This document shows, piece after piece, positions 1-7,295 of a stretch of 8,784 nt of DNA (within the stretch, counting starts at the first letter, position 1; the number at the start of each line of letters is the position of its first letter). A program made the translations under genes and the position numbers. Source of the stretch: Chloroflexota bacterium (lineage in GTDB: Bacteria; Chloroflexota; Limnocylindria; Limnocylindrales; CSP1-4); contig VBFZ01000186.1 of NCBI GenBank assembly GCA_005880805.1, positions 2,033-10,816 on the forward strand, given 5' to 3'. Under the pieces are notes generated by a model. The model saw only the letters and a program-made list of their open reading frames with translations. It was not told where the DNA came from and did not search any database.

Positions 1-132
1 AAGCAACAATACGATCAAGCGAAGAGCTTCATCGCTCGAGCTGAGGAAGCGATTCGAGCGAAGAATTTGGTATTTGCTCGACAGTTGGCAGAGAACGCCG
101 AAAAGATGGCGGATCAGCTGGCGGGTCGTTAG
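1..132 (+). CDS. C-terminal end of an unidentified helical protein (partial)
   Basis: The first reading frame is open from the window edge to a TAG at 130-132, giving the last 43 residues of a protein whose start lies outside the window. The tail is rich in Ala, Lys, Arg, Glu and Gln with no Pro and a single Gly near the end, and reads as one or two amphipathic helices (FIARAEEAIRAKN, then FARQLAENAEKMADQL). Such tails occur in small envelope helical-bundle or TPR-like proteins, including DUF4398-type lipoproteins, but this fragment is too short to assign a family. No clear rho-independent terminator follows directly. I regard the frame as real because it is helical, free of low-complexity shadow bias and ends cleanly, but the function is unknown. 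Confidence 0.5.
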   Translation, partial: KQQYDQAKSFIARAEEAIRAKNLVFARQLAENAEKMADQLAGR

Positions 133-202
133 GCACGTCGCTACCCACGCAAGCGTCTCCGCTTCCCACCCCGACCTTGACTCCCTTGAAAATCGTTGGT
201 TT

Positions 203-211
203 TGGTCTAAT
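203..211 (+). promoter_or_regulatory. Weak extended -10 candidate ahead of the structured element
   Basis: TGGTCTAAT fits an extended -10 (TGn followed by a hexamer matching TATAAT at five of six positions). TTGACT at 177-182 is 23 bp away, too far for a normal -35, so any activity would depend on the extended -10. A start near 218 would place the following hairpins inside the transcript. A 12-bp palindrome (TTCGCGCGCGAA, 212-223) covers the presumed start. This is inference from motif matching only. Confidence 0.2.
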
Positions 212-259
212 TTCGCGCGCGAACCAGTGGCACCTTGCTTGCTTTTTATCGGGGCAACC

Positions 260-456
260 TCGTTCCTTTCGCAACCTGCGGAAGGAAAAACGACCCCACC
301 ATAAAACCTGCCTGTGCACCACGGGAGGCTGAAAGTTAGCCTCCCACCTGCCAACCTTCGCTTGCTTGGTGTGCGTGCGAGCGACGGTTGGGTAAGCCAG
401 CACAGGCGAAGGTTGTCCGCCGTAGCGCGAGCGCGAAGGCGGACGGCTCGGTTTTT
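260..456 (+). ncRNA. Candidate structured RNA or cis-regulatory element, unknown class
   Basis: This non-coding stretch holds far more base-pairing potential than its neighbours. A hairpin at 263-273/277-287 has 11 pairs, one of them G-T. A closing stem of 8 perfect pairs (310-317 with 400-407) encloses two arms. The first is GGGAGGCT/AGCCTCCC (323-330 with 338-345, perfect, 7-nt loop). The second stacks CCAACC/GGTTGG (351-356 with 386-391) on CGCTTGC/GCGAGCG (359-365 with 377-383, one wobble). Together they form a three-way junction. A further stem (415-421 with 438-444) runs into TTTTT at 452-456. A competing 9-bp perfect pairing, 353-361 with 406-414, cannot coexist with the junction, as expected of a switching RNA. 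I do not recognise a known riboswitch, 6S, SRP, RNase P or tmRNA. It could instead be a DNA repeat element. Confidence 0.3.
413..456 (+). terminator. Possible intrinsic terminator closing the structured element
   Basis: GTCCGCC (415-421) pairs perfectly with GGCGGAC (438-444) and can extend by two G-T pairs to 413-446. Inside the loop, GCGC/GCGC (425-428 with 431-434) could pair weakly. Five T residues follow at 452-456, separated from the stem by CTCGG, which is a less than ideal distance. It lies upstream of the nrdJ promoter, so it would end an independent transcript or read-through from the gene at 1-132. Confidence 0.35.
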
Positions 457-471
457 CCACAGCTCTCCACA
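453..471 (+). promoter_or_regulatory. Two weak DnaA-box-like sequences
   Basis: TTTTCCACA (453-461) matches the DnaA consensus TTATCCACA at eight of nine positions, and CTCTCCACA (463-471) matches at seven. They are in direct orientation, 10 bp (one helical turn) apart, just upstream of the NrdR-like sites. DnaA is known to regulate nrdAB in E. coli, so the location is suggestive, but the matches are weak and partly overlap the T-run of the preceding hairpin. Confidence 0.2.
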
Positions 472-473
472 TC

Positions 474-520
474 GTCAACATCTTGCGACTGACCTAAAAC
501 AAAGGCACAATATCTTGTAG
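474..520 (+). promoter_or_regulatory. Tandem NrdR boxes upstream of nrdJ
   Basis: Two 16-bp sites resemble the NrdR box (consensus close to ACACwATATwTwGTGT; CAACATCTTG-type cores occur in actinobacterial sites). Site 1 is GTCAACATCTTGCGAC (474-489) and site 2 is GCACAATATCTTGTAG (505-520). The shared core CAAyATCTTG is offset by exactly 32 bp, about three helical turns, matching the known arrangement of paired NrdR boxes. They lie 9 bp upstream of the -35 of nrdJ. NrdR is an ATP/dATP-sensing zinc-finger repressor of ribonucleotide reductase genes. Its gene is not in this window. The combination of motif, pairing, spacing and target gene makes this a confident operator call. Confidence 0.7.
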
Positions 521-528
521 GATCGCTG

Positions 529-557
529 TTGACAAACCCGCCGGTCGCGCGCATATT
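529..557 (+). promoter_or_regulatory. Candidate sigma-A-type promoter of nrdJ
   Basis: A perfect -35 TTGACA (529-534) is followed after 17 bp by CATATT (552-557), matching TATAAT at four of six positions. Transcription would begin near 564, giving a leader of about 144 nt. The paired NrdR-like sites end 9 bp upstream of the -35, a position from which a cooperatively bound repressor could block polymerase. The -10 is mediocre, so confidence rests on the -35, the spacing and the context. Confidence 0.5.
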
Positions 558-563
558 TGACGG

Positions 564-707
564 CCGTAGCGCGCCGGGAATTCAGCGAGAACACCCCAGC
601 TTCTCGTGACTACGGGGGCGCCAATCCAACCCAGACTGACGGCTGCGCCCGGGGCAGGGCAGTGGCCGGGCGTTCTCCGGCGATCCGGAGCGAACGGGAG
701 TACAAAC
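564..707 (+). promoter_or_regulatory. Structured nrdJ leader and ribosome binding site
   Basis: The presumed untranslated leader ends in two consecutive hairpins. CGCCCGG (646-652) pairs with CCGGGCG (666-672). GTT-CTCCGG (672-680) pairs with CCGGAG-(CG)-AAC (685-695) around a CGAT loop. The second stem ends directly at the Shine-Dalgarno-like GGGAG (696-700), seven bases before the ATG at 708, so folding or protein binding here could tune initiation. Class II reductases are often controlled by cobalamin riboswitches, but I see no B12-box consensus. A GTG at 606 would extend the protein by 34 residues but lacks a ribosome binding site and the extension is low-complexity, so 708 is preferred. 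Confidence 0.35.
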
Positions 708-2243
<1,536 letters not shown>

Positions 2244-3876
2244 CGCGGCATACAAGCTCCCGAAGGAGGGTGTTCCGGCTGAGATGCTCGAGGCCTCCCG
2301 GAAAGTCTTCGACGAGGCACTTGAGCTCGGCCGGAAGCACGGCTATCGAAACGCCCAGGTGACGGTGCTCGCCCCGACCGGGACAATCGCCTTCATGATG
2401 GATTGCGATACCACCGGCATCGAGCCCGACATCGCGCTCATCAAGTACAAGAAGCTCGTCGGCGAGGGCTTCCTCAAGATCGTCAACCAGACGGTCCCGG
2501 TTGCCCTGAAGAAGCTCGGCTACAGCCCGCGGGAGGTCGAGGAGATCGTCCGCTATGTCAACCAGCGCGAGACGATCGAGGGCGCACCAAATCTCAAGCC
2601 GGAGCACCTGCCCGTTTTCGACTGCGCCTTCAAGCCGGTCAACGGCCAGCGCTCGATCCACTACATGGGCCACGTCCGGATGATGGCCGCGGTCCAGCCG
2701 TTCATCTCGGGCGCCATCAGCAAGACGGTCAACATGCCGGAGGCGGCGACGGCGGAGGAGATCGAGCAGGTCTACCTGGAAGGGTGGAAGCTCGGCCTCA
2801 AGGCGATCGCGATCTATCGGGACGGCAGCAAGCGCAGCCAGCCGCTCTCGACCGGCAAGAAGACCGGGACCGACACCGTGGACGCGGCGGTCGTGGCCGA
2901 GCTCAAGGCTCAGCTGGCCGCCGCCCAGGCAGAGGCATCGAAGCCCCACCGCCAGCGGCTCCCGGCCGAGCGAACTGCCATTACCCACAAGTTCGAGATC
3001 GCCGGCCACGAGGGCTACATCACGGTCGGCCTGTACGAAGACGGCCGGCCCGGCGAGATCTTCCTCAAGATGGCCAAGGAAGGCTCAACGGTCTCGGGCC
3101 TGATGGACTCCTTCGCGACCACCGTCTCGGTCGCGCTCCAGTACGGCGTGCCGCTGCGCGACCTGGTCAACAAGTTCGCCCACGTGCGCTTCGAGCCGAG
3201 CGGCTTCACCGGCAACCAGGAAATCCCGATCGCCAAGTCGCTGGTGGACTACATCTTCCGCTGGCTCGGATCGCGCTTCCTGCCTGCAGACGACAAGGCT
3301 CAGCTCGGCCTGATCGATCGCTCGGCGATCGTCGACGAGCCGCCGGCCGCCTTCGGGGCGTCGGCGCTCGCACCCAAGGCCGAGGAAGGGCCTTCTGCCA
3401 TCGACGAGGCCGTCGTGGGCACCGAGGCGGCGGCCTCGTCACCCACCATTCCCCCAACAATCGAAGCGAAGCCCGAAACGCTGGCCGATCCCGCGACCGA
3501 CCAAACGACGGGCGAAGCCCCGCATGCCTCGGCAGTGACGGCGTCGCCGGAGCTACCTCCTCCGGCTCCGACGGCGCCGTCCGCCACTGGCACCACGCCC
3601 GCTCCGGATCCCGCTCCCGACACGCGCGAGGAAATCGCGATCGTTTCGCACTCCGGGTCGGCCAACGGCCACGCGAACGGGAACGGCAACTCGAACGGGT
3701 TCACGGCCAACCTGGGCACGATCGGCATGTCGACCGGCCCCAAGGTCGGCTTCCAGCAGCAGGCCGACGCCCCGTCCTGCGCCGACTGCGGCTCGATCAT
3801 GGTCCGCAACGGCAGCTGCTACAAGTGCCTGAACTGCGGCAGCACGAGCGGATGTAGCTGATTGGAAATGACCCTG

Positions 3877-3900
3877 GGGGAGCGCCACTGTGCGCTCCCC
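3877..3900 (+). terminator. GC-rich hairpin after nrdJ
   Basis: GGGGAGCGC (3877-3885) and GCGCTCCCC (3892-3900) form nine perfect pairs around CACTGT, starting 15 bases after the nrdJ stop. No T-run follows, so it is either a weak intrinsic terminator or a 3'-end stabilising hairpin. The position supports the end of the nrdJ transcript. Confidence 0.5.
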
Positions 3901-3932
3901 GTATGACTCGAGGCCGCGCGAAGGAGGGACGG

Positions 3933-3951
3933 AATACTCCGCGGGAGTATT
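3933..3951 (+). promoter_or_regulatory. Operator-like palindrome upstream of the sigma-factor promoter
   Basis: AATACTCC and GGAGTATT are perfect 8-bp arms separated by GCG. The element ends 9 bp before the -35 of the sigma-factor gene, a typical place for a dimeric regulator site. The ATACTCC/GGAGTAT half-sites loosely recall Rrf2/IscR-type operators, but that link is speculative. As RNA it would be a weak 3-nt-loop hairpin, so a DNA site is the simpler reading. Confidence 0.4.
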
Positions 3952-3960
3952 GACAGGGGG

Positions 3961-3990
3961 TTGCCAAAATCGGCCGTTTTCGGCTAGAAT
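3961..3990 (+). promoter_or_regulatory. Promoter of the sigma-factor gene
   Basis: TTGCCA (3961-3966, five of six matches to TTGACA) and TAGAAT (3985-3990, five of six to TATAAT) are separated by 18 bp. The predicted start near 3997 gives a leader of about 160 nt. A second TTGACA at 3950-3955 is too far away to pair with this -10. The promoter looks like a housekeeping (primary sigma) promoter, consistent with autoregulation of a primary sigma factor. Confidence 0.6.
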
Positions 3991-4001
3991 GTAGGTCGAC
4001 G

Positions 4002-4024
4002 GGCGTGTCAAAAGTTGACACGCC
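4002..4024 (+). promoter_or_regulatory. 5'-UTR hairpin / palindrome of the sigma-factor transcript
   Basis: GGCGTGTCAA (4002-4011) and TTGACACGCC (4015-4024) are perfect 10-bp arms around AAG. With transcription starting near 3997, this hairpin lies at the very 5' end of the message, where it could stabilise the RNA. As DNA it could be a repressor site just past the start. The rest of the leader to 4156 is GC-rich with no open frame that I trust. Confidence 0.4.
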
Positions 4025-4156
4025 GTTAAGTGTGTCCGGTCCGGCGCGGGATCGGGGGCGCGGCCGGTCGGGCTTTCGGGTGCGGGCGGCACCAATTCCA
4101 GATTTTCAGCGCGCTTCGTCCGCACGCGCGCCCGCGGGCAAGCTAACGGAGTGAAC

Positions 4157-5722
4157 TTGATCCAGGTACGCGACAACACGACGCTTGATCCCATCGAGGA
4201 GCCGACGGCCGCCGACCTCCAGTCCGTAGTGGCCGAGGGCCTCGACGTAGAAACCGAAGAGCCAACCTCCATCGTTCGGCCGGCACTGCGTACGGTCGAT
4301 ACGGGGATTGACATCCTTGCCCGCCCCTCGAAGGCGACGGATACTGACGAGGACGGCGAGCCGGAGATCCCCGAGGAGACCGAGCCCGACACCGAGGATT
4401 CGGTCCGGCTCTACCTGCGCGAGATCTCGCGCGTTCCGCTGCTCACGGCCCAGGAGGAGGTCGTCCTGGCCAAGGGCATCGAGCTCGGCAACCAGATCAG
4501 GACCGAGCCCTGGAAGGCGATCCTCAACCTCCACGAGTGGGCTCTGCACGAGACCGAGGCGAAGACCCGGGCCGGCAAGCCGCAGTACCAGCTGCCTTTT
4601 GCCGACGAGGCTCATCGAATCGTGCGCGACGCGCTCGCGGACGAGAACGCGACCGACATGCTGGTGACCGCGCCGAAGTTCGGCCTCACCCAGGCCGTCG
4701 CCGACGCGCCGAACGAGCAGACGAAGTCGCAGCTACAGCACGCCGCCAACCTTCGGATGGTCTACAACGAGCAGCTGGACGCCGAGTCGTTCACGCCGCT
4801 GCTGGACTTCGCCCACCTCCTGTTCGAGACGGGTAACGCCCAGACGCGCGACATCCCCGCCCTGCGGGCGATGTACGAGTGGGCGCGTGACGACGTCGCA
4901 CTGCCGACACTCGAGCGCTGGGTCGAGGCCGGCAACGACACCGAGATCCTCGCCGAGATGGGCTATCGGCCGGAAGAGTCCGCCGCCGCCGACTCGGCCC
5001 AGGGCGAGGGCGTGCTGGTGGAGCTCGGGCGTCGATCGCGCGAGCACCTGACGTCGGCCAACCTGCTGCTGGACCTGGTCCAGGAGGGCAACGCCGGGCT
5101 CATGCGGGCGGTCGACAAGTTCGAGTACGAGCGAGGCTTCAAGTTCTCGACGTACGCGACCTGGTGGATCCGCCAGGCGATCCAGCGTGGGCTGGCCGAC
5201 CAGTCCCGGACCATCCGCATCCCCGTCCACATGGTCGAGACGATGAGCCGGATCGCGCGCGTCACGCGTGACCTGACCAGCGAGCTCGGCCGCGGTCCGA
5301 CGCCCGAGGAGATCTCGGAGGTCCTGTCGCGGGATCCCAAGACAGCGCTCCCGCCGGAGCGGGTCGAGGAGATCCAGCGGATGGGTCGTGACCCGATCTC
5401 GCTCGAGACGCCGATCGGCGAGGAAGAGGACAGCGAGCTTGGCTCGCTGCTGCCCGATCCGAACGCGATCGAGCCGCTCGACGCGGTGACCGACACGATG
5501 CTGAAGGAGCAGCTCGCCGCTGTCCTCAACAGCCTCGACGGCCGGGAGCAGCGCGTTCTCCGGCTCCGCTTCGGCCTCGACGACGGGCATGCCCGGACGC
5601 TCGAGGAGGTCGGCCGCGAGTTCGGCCTCACCCGCGAGCGGATCCGCCAGATCGAGTCGATGGCGCTGCGGAAGCTCCGCCATCCGTCTCGGAGCCGCAA
5701 ACTCCGCGAGTTCGCGGCCTAG
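4157..5722 (+). CDS. rpoD: Primary-type RNA polymerase sigma factor (RpoD/SigA), region 2.1 partly missing
   Basis: This is a sigma-70 family factor directing RNA polymerase to promoters. From TTG 4157 (GGAG at 4148-4151, 5-base spacing) it has 521 residues; GTG 4151 overlaps the Shine-Dalgarno and is less likely. Residues 1-79 are acidic (region 1.1-like). Region 1.2 starts at EDSVRLYLREI (80). Residues about 114-295 are a poorly conserved insertion. Regions 2.2-2.4 include DLVQEGNAGLMRAVDKFEY and TYATWWIRQAI (332 onward). Region 3 contains IRIPVHMVETM and ISLETPIGEEEDSELG. Region 4.2 is the helix-turn-helix LEEVGREFGLTRERIRQIES (482-501), followed by LRKLRHPSR. The oddity is at L303: SANL runs straight into LLDLVQEGN. 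In E. coli RpoD 16 residues (RLVISIAKKY through GLQ) lie between them. This core-binding helix is absent in frame, so the encoded protein may be unable to bind core polymerase normally. Confidence 0.9.
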   Translation: MIQVRDNTTLDPIEEPTAADLQSVVAEGLDVETEEPTSIVRPALRTVDTGIDILARPSKATDTDEDGEPEIPEETEPDTEDSVRLYLREISRVPLLTAQEEVVLAKGIELGNQIRTEPWKAILNLHEWALHETEAKTRAGKPQYQLPFADEAHRIVRDALADENATDMLVTAPKFGLTQAVADAPNEQTKSQLQHAANLRMVYNEQLDAESFTPLLDFAHLLFETGNAQTRDIPALRAMYEWARDDVALPTLERWVEAGNDTEILAEMGYRPEESAAADSAQGEGVLVELGRRSREHLTSANLLLDLVQEGNAGLMRAVDKFEYERGFKFSTYATWWIRQAIQRGLADQSRTIRIPVHMVETMSRIARVTRDLTSELGRGPTPEEISEVLSRDPKTALPPERVEEIQRMGRDPISLETPIGEEEDSELGSLLPDPNAIEPLDAVTDTMLKEQLAAVLNSLDGREQRVLRLRFGLDDGHARTLEEVGREFGLTRERIRQIESMALRKLRHPSRSRKLREFAA

Positions 5723-5742
5723 AGTCAACCCAAGCCGCTGAC

Positions 5743-5780
5743 ACGCCCCGCCTGATCACCAGGCGGGGCGTTCGTATTTC
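5743..5780 (+). terminator. Strong intrinsic terminator after the sigma factor
   Basis: ACGCCCCGCCTG (5743-5754) pairs perfectly over 12 bp with CAGGCGGGGCGT (5760-5771) around ATCAC, followed by T-rich TTCGTATTTC. It lies 20 bases after the stop codon. It is the clearest terminator in the window and separates the sigma gene from the next transcription unit. Confidence 0.8.
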
Positions 5781-5875
5781 GCGAAGGGACATGGATCACG
5801 TGGATCGCCACCCATCGCCTGTGGTGAGCTGCGACGGATCCGGTGCATGGACGCAACGGCGTTGAACAGTACTTC

Positions 5876-5903
5876 TCTCCGGAGAACTCGCCTGGGTTAA
5901 CCT
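5876..5903 (+). promoter_or_regulatory. Possible promoter region of the Tat-protein operon
   Basis: TAACCT (5898-5903) has the TAnnnT form of a -10 element and is identical to the hexamer in front of the gene at 7983. No convincing -35 is present. A perfect 10-bp palindrome, TCTCCGGAGA (5876-5885), sits in the spacer/-35 zone and could be an operator. The leader would be about 50 nt and contains CCGCCG/CGGCGG arms just upstream of the ribosome binding site. Confidence 0.25.
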
Positions 5904-5962
5904 CCGACCTGCGCGCCGCCGCCCACCATGTCCTCGGCGGCTTCGTATAGGGAGGGAGGGCC

Positions 5963-6832
5963 ATGTCTGATTCCACGCGTGCCCAATCGCGCCGTCAGCT
6001 GCTTACGGCGGCTGCCGGTGGCGTCGCGGCCCTGGCGGCGGAGGCGCTTACGAGACCCCACGCGGTAGATGCCGTATCCGCGGCCCTGATGACGGAGGTG
6101 GACAACCCGACCAGCGCCGAGACGTCGGTCACCAGTTCGCAGTCAACGACCGGCGAGGTTGCTTTCAAGGTCGCCATTGGCGACCTGGGGACGGCGCTGC
6201 ACGCTGACAGCCCAAATGGTGTCGGCGTGCTTGGCACGAATAACCTTGGGGGCGCCGGCGTCATGGGTAACTCGACCGGCGGAGCGGTCGGCGTCATTGG
6301 TCAGACCGGCGATCCGGCGGGCTATCCTGGGGTCCCGGCCGGAAGCGCCGGAGTCTACGGCTTCTCGAGCACCGATGGGCCGGGGGTCTTCGGCGACGGC
6401 GGTGTTCTCGGGGCTGGCCCGATCGCAGTCATGGGCGTCGGACAGATCGGGTCGGTTGGCCTTGGCGACGGCCTCGGCCCTCCGGGCCAATTTGGGGCAG
6501 GCGTGTACGGCTACTCGGGTTCGGTCACGGCCCCACTGCCACCCAATAACGTCGGGGTTTACGCGCGAGGTGACGGGACCGCCCTGGCCCTGCAGGTTCA
6601 GGGCAAGGCGAAGTTCAGCCGATCCGGGCGGACCTACGTCGCTGCTGGTCACGCCAATCGTGCGGTGACATACGCCGGAGTTACGACCAGCAGTCTCGTG
6701 ATTGCGACTCTGGCGACCTATCGCGCCGGGGTCTACATCGCAGCGGTCGTGCCCGGAAGCGGGAAGTTCACCGTGTACCTGAACAAGGCCGTGACGGCCT
6801 CAACGTACTTCGTCTACATGATCCTCAACTGA
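5963..6832 (+). CDS. Tat-exported glycine-rich repeat protein, function unknown
   Basis: This 289-residue protein starts at ATG 5963 after an exceptionally strong purine-rich ribosome binding site (GGGAGGGAGGG, 5950-5960). Residues 9-15, SRRQLLT, form a twin-arginine motif followed by an Ala-rich hydrophobic stretch (16-28), so export by the Tat pathway is likely. Cleavage is probably within residues 30-41. Residues 86-205 contain repeated GVxG units: GVGVLG, AGVMG, VGVIG, AGVYG, PGVFGD, AGVYG and VGVYARG. These are spaced roughly 10-20 residues apart, a pattern typical of beta-helix or fibre-like folds. The C-terminal segment (220-289) has alternating hydrophobic residues (TSSLVIATLATYRAGVYIAAV, KFTVYLNKAVT) and is a beta-rich cap I associate with secreted actinobacterial and Chloroflexota repeat proteins. 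No catalytic motif is visible. A surface or extracellular structural role is inference. Confidence 0.8.
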   Translation: MSDSTRAQSRRQLLTAAAGGVAALAAEALTRPHAVDAVSAALMTEVDNPTSAETSVTSSQSTTGEVAFKVAIGDLGTALHADSPNGVGVLGTNNLGGAGVMGNSTGGAVGVIGQTGDPAGYPGVPAGSAGVYGFSSTDGPGVFGDGGVLGAGPIAVMGVGQIGSVGLGDGLGPPGQFGAGVYGYSGSVTAPLPPNNVGVYARGDGTALALQVQGKAKFSRSGRTYVAAGHANRAVTYAGVTTSSLVIATLATYRAGVYIAAVVPGSGKFTVYLNKAVTASTYFVYMILN

Positions 6833-6840
6833 GGCTGGCG

Positions 6841-7026
6841 ATGAAGCAGAACGAATTGTTCTCGGCCTTCGCAAAGCAGGCTCGCCAGCACCATCTGCAG
6901 AAGTCCAGGACGATGCTCGCGGAACGAATCGCTATGGGCCGCTCAGCAAGACGGAAGCAGCCCATGTCGCAGGTGTCCAACAAGGTGATCGAGAAATGGG
7001 TGGCAGCCGCGCGACGAGGTCGCTGA
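6841..7026 (+). CDS. Small basic protein (61 aa), unknown
   Basis: This short frame starts at ATG 6841, eight bases after the stop of the Tat-exported repeat protein. GAGG (6831-6834) overlaps that stop codon and gives a reasonable ribosome binding site, so the two genes are probably co-transcribed. The protein is strongly basic (many Lys and Arg, ending in AAARRGR) and predicted helical, with no signal peptide, membrane segment or cysteines. An intrinsic terminator follows 28 bases after the stop, fitting the end of an operon. I do not recognise a family. Coding is supported by position, ribosome binding site and terminator, but the length alone would not exclude a chance frame. A partner or regulatory role for the exported protein is only a guess. 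Confidence 0.5.
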   Translation: MKQNELFSAFAKQARQHHLQKSRTMLAERIAMGRSARRKQPMSQVSNKVIEKWVAAARRGR

Positions 7027-7054
7027 GTACATCGCCCGACTCGCCAGAACTCGG

Positions 7055-7079
7055 AGGCCCGGCCGCAGGTCGGGCCTTT
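7055..7079 (+). terminator. Intrinsic terminator after the small basic protein
   Basis: AGGCCCGGCC (7055-7064) pairs with GGTCGGGCCT (7068-7077), ten pairs with one G-T, around a GCA loop. The T that ends the stem is followed by TTC. It closes the two-gene unit 5963-7026. Confidence 0.7.
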
Positions 7080-7149
7080 CGATTCCCCGATCGGGTGCTG
7101 GAAGGCTCAGTCGTCAGCGACGCGTCCGTGTGGGATCGACCCTGGGCGA

Positions 7150-7171
7150 CAGTGCCAACTAGGAGGCACTG
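7150..7171 (+). repeat. Inverted repeat in the leader region of dps
   Basis: CAGTGCC (7150-7156) and GGCACTG (7165-7171) are perfect 7-bp arms around AACTAGGA. The 216-bp gap between the terminator and dps contains no gene I can support and no clear -35/-10 pair, so the dps promoter is unplaced. The repeat could be an operator or a leader hairpin. Confidence 0.3.
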
Positions 7172-7295
7172 CCACGCGGCGTCCGCGGCAGCGCGGATTC
7201 AATGTCGGACGCCTGAAACATGCCGCCCCGCGAGTGTCGGGTGAAGCCGCCGTCCGGCCTACCACGATCTCGTCGATCACCTGAGGAGGTCTGCC

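Noticed and set aside
177..211. TTGACT and TCTAAT as a standard promoter
   Set aside because: The spacer is 23 bp, outside the normal 16-19 bp range. Only the extended -10 reading was kept, at low confidence.
74..520. Short frames on both strands in the first intergenic region
   Set aside because: They overlap the inverted repeats, lack ribosome binding sites and carry no domain signature.
133..707. Cobalamin riboswitch ahead of a B12-dependent enzyme
   Set aside because: I looked for a B12-box-like sequence and the conserved CCGC-ACTG core and found neither. A covariance-model search would be decisive.
3553..4392. Minus-strand frame across the nrdJ/sigma intergenic region
   Set aside because: It runs across a good plus-strand promoter and two hairpins and has Ser/Arg-biased composition without motifs.
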